A stretch of 64,000 nucleotides of DNA from Mycolicibacterium sp. CBMA 226. GTDB taxonomy: Bacteria; Actinomycetota; Actinomycetes; Mycobacteriales; Mycobacteriaceae. Shown here in pieces: positions 9,229-16,555 of the stretch. How positions within the stretch are numbered: the stretch's first letter is position 1; each line of letters starts with the position of its first letter. The notes under the pieces are model-generated. The model saw nothing but the letters and a program-made list of their open reading frames with translations. It did no database searches and was not told where the DNA came from. The stretch spans positions 372,001-436,000 of the forward strand of contig NZ_VTGY01000011.1 in assembly GCF_009729075.1 (NCBI RefSeq). Reading direction: 5' to 3'. Both the position numbers and the translations under genes were made by a program.

Positions 9229-9864
9229 GTGACCGCGGCTACACGACGACCGACAAGGTCGGCGGTGAACCAGGAGCGAGAATTGGCCAGATCAGTGGGG
9301 CCGCGCGGTTCAGCCCGCACGCGGGTGATCGAAGCCGCCCTGGCGCTGTTTGCAGAGCATGGCGTGAACGGCACGTCGCTGCAGATGATCGCCGACCATC
9401 TCGGGGTCAGCAAGGCCTCGGTGTACTACCAGTTCCACTCGAAGGACGACATCGTGCTGGCCGTTATCCGGCCGGTGTTCGCCGACCTCGACCAACTGGC
9501 CACCGACATCGAGGCGGAAGAGATGGGGCCGGCCCGCAAGGCCGCCGCGATCGCCGGCTTCGTCGAGCTCGCGGTCCGGCACCGGCGCGTGACGGCCGTC
9601 TTCTATCGCGACCCGGCCATCGAAACCCTCGTCAACTCCAATGAGGAGTGCAGCGTCATCAACCGGCGGCTCCGCCGGGTGCTGGGACTGGACGGCGCGG
9701 ACGCCGAGACCCGAGTGACCATGTCGCTGGTCACCTCGGGCATCTACGGCAGCGCCATGGACCCTGAACTGCAGGACATCCCGGACGACGAACTCCACCG
9801 CATCTTGCTGCAGTCCGCGCGGCGGCTGCTTGCGCTGGAGGAGCGGGACGCTATTCCGCGATGA
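9229..9864 (+). CDS. TetR-family regulator divergent from mmpS5-mmpL5
   Basis: The 211-residue protein has a TetR helix-turn-helix at about residues 25-70 (RVIEAALALFAEHGVNGTSLQMIADHLGVSKASVYYQFHSKDDI) and a variable helical ligand domain. The first roughly 22 residues are basic and may not be translated, because in-frame TTG 9283 and GTG 9295 are also possible starts; CAGGAG lies at about 9271-9276. The divergent arrangement matches the M. abscessus TetR repressor of an mmpS5-mmpL5 pair (MAB_4384, from memory). It is probably a repressor of the efflux pair and of itself. Its 3' end overlaps the next, convergent gene by 14 bases. Confidence 0.85.
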   Translation: MTAATRRPTRSAVNQERELARSVGPRGSARTRVIEAALALFAEHGVNGTSLQMIADHLGVSKASVYYQFHSKDDIVLAVIRPVFADLDQLATDIEAEEMGPARKAAAIAGFVELAVRHRRVTAVFYRDPAIETLVNSNEECSVINRRLRRVLGLDGADAETRVTMSLVTSGIYGSAMDPELQDIPDDELHRILLQSARRLLALEERDAIPR

Positions 9865-10270
9865 AGACCGGGATCAGCCGGTCGGTCTTGGTCTGGTATT
9901 CGGCGTAGGGCGGGTAGGCCTCGACGGCTCGGTCCCACCATTCCTGCCGCTCGTCGCCCTCCAGTTCACGCGTGGTCAGCTCGACGACCTTCTCGCCGTC
10001 CTGCGCCGTGATCTGCGGGTGGGCCTTGACGTTGTAGTACCACGACGGGTGCTCGGGGGCGCCGCCCTTGGACGCCACCAGGGCGTACCGGCCGTCGTGC
10101 TCGACGCGCATCAACGGCACCAGGCGCTTCTTGCCCGATTTGGCTCCGGTGGTGGTGAACAGGACCACCGGCCGGTCGAGGATCTGCACCCCGTCCGTGG
10201 TGCCCTGCGCCAGAATCTGCTCGGTCTGCTTGCGTACCCAGTCGGTGGGGCTCAGTTCATGTTCGGTCAC
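9851..10270 (-). CDS. Deazaflavin (F420)-dependent nitroreductase family protein
   Basis: The 139-residue protein belongs to the DUF385/Ddn split-barrel family. Visible hallmarks are VVLFTTTGAKSGKKRLVPL, GRYALVASKGGAPEHPSWYYNVKAHP and the C-terminal WDRAVEAYPPYAEYQ. Family members bind coenzyme F420H2 and reduce quinones, nitro compounds or unsaturated substrates. It has no membrane segment. The start appears to be GTG at 10270. It is convergent with, and overlaps, the TetR gene. The substrate is unknown. Confidence 0.85.
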   Translation of the reverse strand: MTEHELSPTDWVRKQTEQILAQGTTDGVQILDRPVVLFTTTGAKSGKKRLVPLMRVEHDGRYALVASKGGAPEHPSWYYNVKAHPQITAQDGEKVVELTTRELEGDERQEWWDRAVEAYPPYAEYQTKTDRLIPVFIAE

Positions 10271-10348
10271 GTCGATCCCAACGGATTGAGGAAGCCGGGT
10301 TATTCCGGTCGAATCAATTCTTACCGGCCGGAGGGCATCCGGGACGGC

Positions 10349-11533
10349 TTAGTTGACGAATCGTTGCGCGCGACCGGGCGCCGACGAGGTGGCGCGGGCC
10401 TGCCGGTATCCGACCAGGCCGCCGGCGGCGGTCAGCGTGATGATGCCGGCGAATCCGGGGACGGCGACCGCCGCGACCTCGCTGAGGCCGGCCGCCCGCA
10501 GGTACTCCGGGTAGCCGGGCCGGAAATCACCCGATGCGACGAGGTGGCGCTCGGCGGCGAAGACATCGCGAGGCTGGATCGGCGGGACCGGCGTGACGGT
10601 TGTGCCCGGCGCGGCCGGCCCGGCCGGTGCCACATCGCGCGGCAGCGAATCAGTGCTTGCGGCAAAGGTTTTCGGAAGCTGCGGGCCGTTCTGCTGCAAA
10701 ACGCGGTTGTCCGGCGGCAACTGGATGGCGGGCATGCCGGGGGTGTACTGCAGGAAAGGCAGGTTCGAAGCGGCGGTGGCCAGGTCGCGGACGGTGCCCT
10801 CGATGGGGTTGATCAGGGCGTCGGCGAAGACCGGCAGCGCGGCGAGGCCGGGAATCGGAACGGCGTCGACGACCGTCGGGATGGTGGTCTTGACGAGGTC
10901 GAGCGCCGTCAGCGGAACCTGGGCGACGGTCAGCGGGAGCTGTGCCAGCGGTGGCTTCGGCGCGGTGGGGCTCGTGCTGTCCTGGCTGAGCTGCGTCGGT
11001 TGCGCCACCTGGGCGGCTGCCGGCTGCGGGGCCGCGTTGTTCGTCGGCGCCGGAACCGACGCGGAGAACGTCGACGGGGAGCCGGGCGTGAGCAGCGGTG
11101 CGCCCTGGTTGGAGTTGGCTTTGACGCCGGGCACGAGGCCGGTCAGCGGTGGGCCGCCGATGATGCTGGTCGGGTGCTGGATGATCTGGGTGAACTGACC
11201 GACCATGCCGCCCAGTCCGCCCAACACGTTCGGCGGACTCCACGACGAGGCACCTCCTGTGGTCGGGGTCGTGCCGGTGGCCGTCGAACCTGTGGTCGAC
11301 GATCCCGTGGAGGTACTGCCGCCGGTGGTCGAGGTTCCGGTGCCCGTCGTGGCGCTACCGCCGGATGTGCCCGTGCTGCCGGTTGTGCCCGTGGCCGAAC
11401 TGCCTGAGGTACCGCCCGTCGTGGAGCTGCCGGTGTCCGCGTCAGCCAATGCCACGACGGCTTCGGGGCCCAACACCAGCAAACCTGCTGTAACGAGGCT
11501 GGAGGCGGCGAGGAGCCGCGCGTGGGGCATCAC
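10349..11533 (-). CDS. Exported Ser/Thr/Gly-rich low-complexity protein
   Basis: The 394-residue protein starts with a signal peptide (MMPHARLLAASSLVTAGLLVLGPEAVVALADA) and continues with about 60 residues made almost only of Ser, Thr and Gly. A Pro/Ala/Gln-rich central part follows, then a C-terminal hydrophobic helix (VAAVAVPGFAGIITLTAAGGLVGY) and a basic tail. This suggests anchoring in the membrane or envelope with an exposed flexible N-terminal part. A strong Shine-Dalgarno (GGGGAGGTGATC) precedes adjacent GTG/ATG starts at 11533/11530. It follows the LCP gene on the same strand with an 89-base gap. I know no function. Confidence 0.7.
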   Translation of the reverse strand: MMPHARLLAASSLVTAGLLVLGPEAVVALADADTGSSTTGGTSGSSATGTTGSTGTSGGSATTGTGTSTTGGSTSTGSSTTGSTATGTTPTTGGASSWSPPNVLGGLGGMVGQFTQIIQHPTSIIGGPPLTGLVPGVKANSNQGAPLLTPGSPSTFSASVPAPTNNAAPQPAAAQVAQPTQLSQDSTSPTAPKPPLAQLPLTVAQVPLTALDLVKTTIPTVVDAVPIPGLAALPVFADALINPIEGTVRDLATAASNLPFLQYTPGMPAIQLPPDNRVLQQNGPQLPKTFAASTDSLPRDVAPAGPAAPGTTVTPVPPIQPRDVFAAERHLVASGDFRPGYPEYLRAAGLSEVAAVAVPGFAGIITLTAAGGLVGYRQARATSSAPGRAQRFVN

Positions 11534-11622
11534 GCGGAGATCACCTCCCCTTTTCTGACCAAAGTGCAGTATGTCACACCCGTCTGACCATTAGCTATGG
11601 ACGACTGACGCCTACGCAAACG

Positions 11623-13065
11623 TCAATTGACGCACGGTACGCCGTTGCCGCTCAGTGGTTTTCCTTGGTCGGGCGCGGGTTCGTCGGACGACGATTTGGT
11701 CACCGCCGCGGCGGTGGCGGACGCGCTGGAAATCGCACTCGGCGGGTCGTAGTCGTTGCCGAGGATGACCCTGATTCGACCGGGGGTCTCCTGGTCGCTC
11801 GACTGCGGCGCCGCGGTGATGGCCAATTGGTCGGCCAATTGCTTGGCGTCTGCTTCTGCTCCCGGTCCGTAATCGATCCGGGTGGTGGTGGGCTCTCCGG
11901 CCTGCGCGCTGCGGACGTCTCCGGTGGAGAAGCCGTGTGCGGACAGTGCCGCCGCAACCATGGCCGCCAGGCCGCTCATGTCGCCGCCGTTGATCACGTC
12001 GACGGTGCTGGTCGGCGCCGCTGGCGTGGTCGAGGCGGCTTTGTCGTCCGAGAAGGCGGCAGACACAGTGGACCGGATTGCGGCGGAATCGACGATGTTC
12101 ACGGACTGACCGTTGACGTTGTCGTAACGCAGCACCGGCAAGGTTTGGAACTCGATGTTGGAACCCGAGATCGAGCCGAGGCGCCGGAACATATCGTTGG
12201 TCCAGCCGCTGGACAGCACAACGTCCTTGCGGGCCACCGACATCAGGTTCGAGAACTTGCCGATGTCGCCGAACACGCCGCCGCTCTGCAGCTTGTGCAT
12301 GACCGATGCGATGAAGGCCTGCTGGCGGTGGGTCCGGTCGAGGTCACCGTTGTCGAGGTTGTGTCGCTGGCGCACGAACGCCAGCGCCTGGGACGGATTC
12401 AGGGTCTGCTTGCCGGCGGGGAAGTCGGCGCCCGAGTACGCGTCGTCCTCGACGGGGTTGTTGAGGCAGACCTCGACGCCACCGAGCGCCGCGGTCAGGT
12501 CGTAGAAACCGGCGAGGCTGACCTCCGCGAAGTAGTTGACCTTCACGCCGGTGAGGTCGCGCACGGCGGCGATGGTGGCAGTGCGACCGGCCTCACGCCC
12601 CTGGGACTCGAGCTCACGCTGGTCGGTGACGCCCTCATCGTTGAGTTTCTGGGCGACCTCGGCCTTCTTCAGGCCGTACGCCTCTTTGATCTTGATGTGG
12701 CTGTAGCCGGAGATATCGTCGACCGGCACATAGTCGTCGCGGGGGATCGAAAAGGCGACCACATGGTTGTCGGGGGTGACGTGCACGAGGATCAGGGTGT
12801 TGGTGTTGTAGCCGCCGCTGTCGGAGTCGCCGGCGTGCAGCTGGTCCAGCAGTTCTTGGGGCAACTCGTTGCCGTCCTGATCGCGCCGCGAGTCCAGCCC
12901 GATCAGCAGGATGTTCATGGCGCCGTTGATGTTTCCGGTCCCGGGCAGGTCGATGCCGAGAGCGTGCGAGATGGTGAAGCCGTTGATGACGCCGTGCGCA
13001 ACCCACCAGCCGACACCGGTCAGGGCCAGCGTGAACGTGGATACCAGGGCGACTAGGAACCGCAT
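11623..13065 (-). CDS. LytR-CpsA-Psr (LCP) family protein with LytR_C domain
   Basis: The 480-residue protein has an N-terminal membrane helix (residues about 1-25) and an extracytoplasmic LCP domain: NILLIGLDSRRDQDG, NTLILVHVTPDNHVVAFSIPRDDYV, and the arginine-rich lipid-pyrophosphate site in LAFVRQRHNLDNGDLDRTHRQQ. A LytR_C-type domain follows (residues about 350-440). LCP enzymes ligate arabinogalactan or other glycopolymers to peptidoglycan; mycobacterial homologues are Lcp1 and CpsA. The long C-terminal domain is more like CpsA (Rv3484), but I do not assign the orthologue. Confidence 0.9.
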   Translation of the reverse strand: MRFLVALVSTFTLALTGVGWWVAHGVINGFTISHALGIDLPGTGNINGAMNILLIGLDSRRDQDGNELPQELLDQLHAGDSDSGGYNTNTLILVHVTPDNHVVAFSIPRDDYVPVDDISGYSHIKIKEAYGLKKAEVAQKLNDEGVTDQRELESQGREAGRTATIAAVRDLTGVKVNYFAEVSLAGFYDLTAALGGVEVCLNNPVEDDAYSGADFPAGKQTLNPSQALAFVRQRHNLDNGDLDRTHRQQAFIASVMHKLQSGGVFGDIGKFSNLMSVARKDVVLSSGWTNDMFRRLGSISGSNIEFQTLPVLRYDNVNGQSVNIVDSAAIRSTVSAAFSDDKAASTTPAAPTSTVDVINGGDMSGLAAMVAAALSAHGFSTGDVRSAQAGEPTTTRIDYGPGAEADAKQLADQLAITAAPQSSDQETPGRIRVILGNDYDPPSAISSASATAAAVTKSSSDEPAPDQGKPLSGNGVPCVN

Positions 13066-13489
13066 GCGAGGTGCGGTCCTCCCGTGGCGGCACGCCTGTC
13101 GTGCATCGGGGTCTCCTGGGGTGGTGCTGCGCCGGATGAGTCGATTACGCGCGCGAAATGGTGGCGCAAGCGTACAAGCCGAATCTGGTGTGCAGCTGTA
13201 GGCGAACCGGCGATCCCGCGAGTTCTACATCACGAGTATTGACGCATCTTTTAATTTGTGTCTGAAGATGCTATTGGGACAAATGTTACTTGTGGTGTTA
13301 ATGAGTTGAAGCGCCAGTAAGAAAAGGAGACAGAATTTCAGACCGGTCTCAGAGATCAAGTTAGCGAAACGCATAGGGTTCGAACGGTTATCGGTCCGTG
13401 TTGTATTTGTGACATTTGTAGCTCACCGTTACCGAAGTGAAACCAGTGCCGAATGTGGCGCCGAGCACTCAGGAACAGGGAGCGTGCTG
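13066..13489. other. AT-richer intergenic region between divergent envelope genes
   Basis: These 424 bases lie between the LCP gene (minus) and a repeat protein gene (plus). From about 13230 to 13400 the base composition is clearly less GC-rich than the surroundings, as expected for promoters. I see no gene with codon-like structure and no strong hairpin. An upstream in-frame extension of the next gene from 13409 is unlikely because the Shine-Dalgarno sits before 13490. Confidence 0.5.
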
Positions 13490-14335
13490 ATGACCGCAAC
13501 TACTGAAGTGACGTACCGCAGACGACCGGTGGCTGCCCGCGCGGGCCGGCCGAAGACCGGGCGGACACAGGTCGGATCGGTGGATGTCATAGCGACGTCC
13601 GCAGCGGTGCTGCGACCCGTCGTCGTGGCCGGGGCGATCGTCGCCGCCGCCCTCATGTGGGGACCACGCGCCCAGGCCGACGTCGTCCACGACGCGCTCA
13701 ATGATGTCGGTATCGGCAACAACGGGCCCGTCAGCAACGCGATCGCCGAAGTGGGTACCTCGATCTGCCCGCTGCTCGTGCAGCCGGGCAGCCAGGTGGC
13801 CAGCACGGCAACCCAGATGAGCGGCAACGGCGGCATCGCGCCGCCACTGGCCGGGTTCGCCACGCAGGTCGCGATCCAGACCCAGTGCCCCGCCTTCATG
13901 ACTGCGCTCGCCAATGGAAACATCCCGGCGTTGATGAACGGCGGCCTGCCGGTGACACCGCCGGGGCTGCCGTCCGTCGGCGTGCCGAACCTGTCCGGCG
14001 TCACCGGTGCGGTGCCGGGCACGCTGGGCGCGGCCACCACTCCCGTTTCGAGCGTCGTGGGCGCGGCGACAGCGCCGGTGCCAGGAGCCCTGGGCGCGGC
14101 GACGGCTCCGCTACCGGGGACGCTGGGTGCCGTGACGGCACCCCTGCCCGGCACGTTGGGCGCCGCGACAGCGCCGGTTCCCGGGGCACTCGGTGCGGCG
14201 ACCGCACCGCTGGCTCCGGCACCGGGTCTGACCACCACCCCGGGGTTGACGGCTCCGGGTCTGCTTGCGCCGGCGGCGCAGGCGCCGTTGCAGCTGGCCT
14301 CGTCGCCGGTCGTGCCGGCGATTCCCGGCTACTGA
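13490..14335 (+). CDS. Exported protein with tandem 11-residue Pro/Ala repeats
   Basis: The protein is about 281 residues. The ATG at 13490 is preferred because GGGAG lies about seven bases upstream. A basic N-terminus (TYRRRPVAARAGRPKTGR) precedes a hydrophobic signal segment (PVVVAGAIVAAALMWG) and the cleavage-like site RAQA-DV. The mature part has two cysteines and ends in a repeat array of the form GAATAPxPGxL (about six copies). Pro/Ala-rich mycobacterial wall proteins look like this, but no function is known. It is convergent with the next gene and shares an 18-bp terminator stem. Confidence 0.7.
   Translation: MTATTEVTYRRRPVAARAGRPKTGRTQVGSVDVIATSAAVLRPVVVAGAIVAAALMWGPRAQADVVHDALNDVGIGNNGPVSNAIAEVGTSICPLLVQPGSQVASTATQMSGNGGIAPPLAGFATQVAIQTQCPAFMTALANGNIPALMNGGLPVTPPGLPSVGVPNLSGVTGAVPGTLGAATTPVSSVVGAATAPVPGALGAATAPLPGTLGAVTAPLPGTLGAATAPVPGALGAATAPLAPAPGLTTTPGLTAPGLLAPAAQAPLQLASSPVVPAIPGY
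14027..14214 (+). repeat. 33-bp tandem repeat (11-residue units) in an exported protein
   Basis: About 5.7 units encode GAATTPVSSVV, GAATAPVPGAL, GAATAPLPGTL, GAVTAPLPGTL, GAATAPVPGAL and a partial GAATAPL. Copies differ by a few substitutions, and the reading frame is kept because the unit is 33 bases. Copy number could vary between strains. Confidence 0.8.
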
Positions 14336-14369
14336 GGTTTGAGCCGCCGACCGAATGTCGGTGGAAATG

Positions 14370-14409
14370 CATTGAGGGCTGTGGCTTTTCGAAGCCACAG
14401 CCCTCAATG
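14370..14409. terminator. Bidirectional terminator with an 18-bp perfect stem
   Basis: The left arm 14370-14387 and right arm 14392-14409 pair perfectly around a TTCG tetraloop. The hairpin lies between the convergent genes ending at 14335 and 14428 and can stop transcription from both. Confidence 0.85.
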
Positions 14410-14427
14410 TTGTTGCGCTACTTGCTA

Positions 14428-15660
14428 CTAGCCCTCGTGGCTGCTGCTGCTGCTCGAGCTGCTGCCGCTTGAGCTGCCCCCCTCGGGGGCGCGGTGCTTG
14501 CCACCGGTCGAACCCGCGGGCACGGAGACCGATCCGCTGGCGCCATCGGGAGCACTGTGCTTGCCGCCCTGCGAGTCGGTCTTCGTGGACTTGCCCGAGT
14601 CGGTCTTCGTGCTGCTGTCGGTGCCCGACTTGCTGCCCGACTTGTCAGTACCGGTGGACTTGTCAGTACCGGTGGACTTGTCAGTACCGGTCGACTTGTC
14701 GGTGCTCTTGGTGTCGGTGCTAGTGGACTTGGTGTCGGAGCCGGTGGACTTGTCGGTGGACTTGGTGTCGGTGCCGGTGGACTTGTCGGTGCTCTTGGTG
14801 TCGGTGCTCTTGGTGTCGGTTGCGCTGCCCGTGGTGCTGTCGGGGCTGGCGGCCGACTTGTCCGGCGTGCTCGACGCCGGCGACGTCGTGTCCGTCGTAC
14901 CTGCGCTGCTTGGCGTGCTCACCTCGGCGGCGGCAACCGGCTTCGCCGTCAGCGACAGGGTCTTGACGGAAGGCGTGGTGGGCGTGGTCGGCGTGGTGGG
15001 CGTAGTCGGCGCGGCGGCCAGCGTCTTGAGCGGGGCCGCGGCCAGCGGGGCCACGGCGGCTACGGGGAGCAGAGAGCCGATCGCGCTGACGATGGCGGCC
15101 GGCGTCGCGAAGAGCTGCTGCAGCGCAGTCGTGACGACACCGATGATGGCCTGCGGGAGAGACGTCAGAGCTGCGCCCTGCCAGAAGCCCTTGATGATCG
15201 TGTTGAGGCCGTTGATGAGGGTGCTGGGTGCCGTGGCGGCGATCTTCCACAGCGCGGCGGCGGGTGCGAGCGCCGCGGTGATGGCGTTGTTGGCCGCCGT
15301 GATGATGGCCGCCGGCAACTGCGCGGCCTGGTTGAACAGTGCGATGGCGGGCGCGAGCGCCGAGGTGATGGCGGCGTTGGCCGCGGTGAAGTACGGGGTG
15401 AGCGCCGCGGCGGTCTGGGTGTAGAGCTGGTAGAAGGCCTGGAACGGCAAACCCAGCAGATCGAGCGGGCTTGCGGTCAGGTAATACTTCTCGGCGTACG
15501 TCGAAATGTGTGCCGGTGCGGCGTAGACCGCAGGCACGCTGGTGTGCGTCACCTGAGGAGTGACGGCGCCGGACGCAGTAGCGACGACCACCGCAGACAT
15601 CCCGGCTACGAGCGACGACTTGAGCACTGGCATAACTCTTGGGCGAGCGACAGTTTGCAT
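14428..15660 (-). CDS. Exported protein with Lys/Ser/Thr/Asp-rich repeat tail
   Basis: The product is about 410 residues from the ATG at 15660, preceded by GGGGACC. Residues about 10-45 form a signal peptide (LVAGMSAVVVATASGAV). The middle (about 50-210) is Ala-rich and helical, with LDLLGLPFQAFYQLYTQ followed by repeated ALAPAxALxxxA segments. The last about 170 residues are low complexity: Thr/Pro, then KSTGTD-type hexapeptides, then Ser-rich, ending SSSSSSSSHEG. The tail is probably extended and exposed in the envelope. I do not recognise a named family. Confidence 0.68.
   Translation of the reverse strand: MQTVARPRVMPVLKSSLVAGMSAVVVATASGAVTPQVTHTSVPAVYAAPAHISTYAEKYYLTASPLDLLGLPFQAFYQLYTQTAAALTPYFTAANAAITSALAPAIALFNQAAQLPAAIITAANNAITAALAPAAALWKIAATAPSTLINGLNTIIKGFWQGAALTSLPQAIIGVVTTALQQLFATPAAIVSAIGSLLPVAAVAPLAAAPLKTLAAAPTTPTTPTTPTTPSVKTLSLTAKPVAAAEVSTPSSAGTTDTTSPASSTPDKSAASPDSTTGSATDTKSTDTKSTDKSTGTDTKSTDKSTGSDTKSTSTDTKSTDKSTGTDKSTGTDKSTGTDKSGSKSGTDSSTKTDSGKSTKTDSQGGKHSAPDGASGSVSVPAGSTGGKHRAPEGGSSSGSSSSSSSSHEG
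14636..14840 (-). repeat. 18-bp tandem repeats encoding KSTGTD-type hexapeptides
   Basis: Units of the type TTGTCAGTACCGGTGGAC recur almost identically three times at about 14644-14700 and then with more drift up to about 14840. They encode KSTGTD, DTKSTD and related motifs in the exported protein. The near-identity of three units suggests recent expansion or frequent slippage. Confidence 0.75.
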
Positions 15661-15966
15661 TGATGGTCCCCGGTGTTCGTGATACAGATCGGACTTTGGC
15701 GGTCTGAAGGTAGCCGATACCGGCACACCCCTCTAGCTGAGCAAAATCTAGTGTTAACAGTCTGACCTGCTGATATGTGCATAATTTGCTTGGCGAGGTA
15801 AATAAATCAAGCTGAAGTTTTCCAAGAATTCACCAACCCGTCGACGATCGCGGCGCCTGCGCGGCATTCTGCGGGCGGTGGCCTCGGGTGTGGAACCTCT
15901 AACAATTTGCCAGTGTTGCGGTGTGGGCGCTCGCCGAACCGGTCGTGGTGTGATCTGGTGATTCCG

Positions 15967-16554
15967 ATGTCCGTCTTCGCCTTCCGTGCTGCAGCGCTCG
16001 CGGCTGCGAGCCTGACGGGGGCTGCGCTGGTTCTGGCCGGGAGCCTGCCGGCGTCGGCCGATCCCGCCACGGACGCTCAGGGCTTCGTCGACTCGACGGC
16101 GCGCTGCCCGACCGGAGACACCGCGGCGGCCTTCGGGAGCACCGCCTCCTCGCGAGTGGCCATCTGCAAGAGCGCCGCCGGTCAGTATCAGTACCGCGGC
16201 GTCCGCATCAGTGACGGCGCGAAGCTGATCCTGGCTGCCACGGCCGACGGCAGCGGCGGCTACACCGCGACGAGCGACGGCATCACCTATACCGTGACCG
16301 CGAAATCGCTTGATATCAGAGCGGGTTCGCAGTCCGTCCGGTCAGAGCCGATGACCTTCTTCCGCAGTGGCGGGCCGCTGGCGGGACCGGCGACCACCCC
16401 GCCGGCGCAGGCGACCACCTCGCCTGCGCCGGCTGCCGCCCCGATGGGCACGCCGCCGACTCCGGTCACCGGAGCTCCCGCGCCCGTGCCGACGACCCCG
16501 CTTCCTCCGCCGTTACCCGCGGAGGTCGGTGGTACCCGGTCGAGCGGGCACTGA
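15967..16554 (+). CDS. Small exported hypothetical protein with Pro-rich tail
   Basis: The product is about 195 residues. The ATG at 15967 gives a clean signal peptide (FRAAALAAASLTGAALVLAGSLPASA-DP). The mature domain (residues about 30-125) has two cysteines and beta-like segments (SRVAICKSAAGQYQYRGVRISDGAKLILAA), and the last about 60 residues are Pro/Ala/Thr-rich. The frame is open to 15907. It resembles small secreted mycobacterial proteins of unknown role. One base separates it from the convergent permease gene, so transcripts must overlap. Confidence 0.65.
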   Translation: MSVFAFRAAALAAASLTGAALVLAGSLPASADPATDAQGFVDSTARCPTGDTAAAFGSTASSRVAICKSAAGQYQYRGVRISDGAKLILAATADGSGGYTATSDGITYTVTAKSLDIRAGSQSVRSEPMTFFRSGGPLAGPATTPPAQATTSPAPAAAPMGTPPTPVTGAPAPVPTTPLPPPLPAEVGGTRSSGH

Positions 16555-16555
16555 C

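Noticed and set aside
9830..11407. 525-codon plus-strand frame
   Set aside because: It covers the antisense of an F420 reductase and an exported protein; composition is Arg/Gly-rich without domains.
13409..13489. 27-codon upstream extension of the repeat protein gene
   Set aside because: The Shine-Dalgarno lies just before the ATG at 13490 and the signal peptide is better placed from there.
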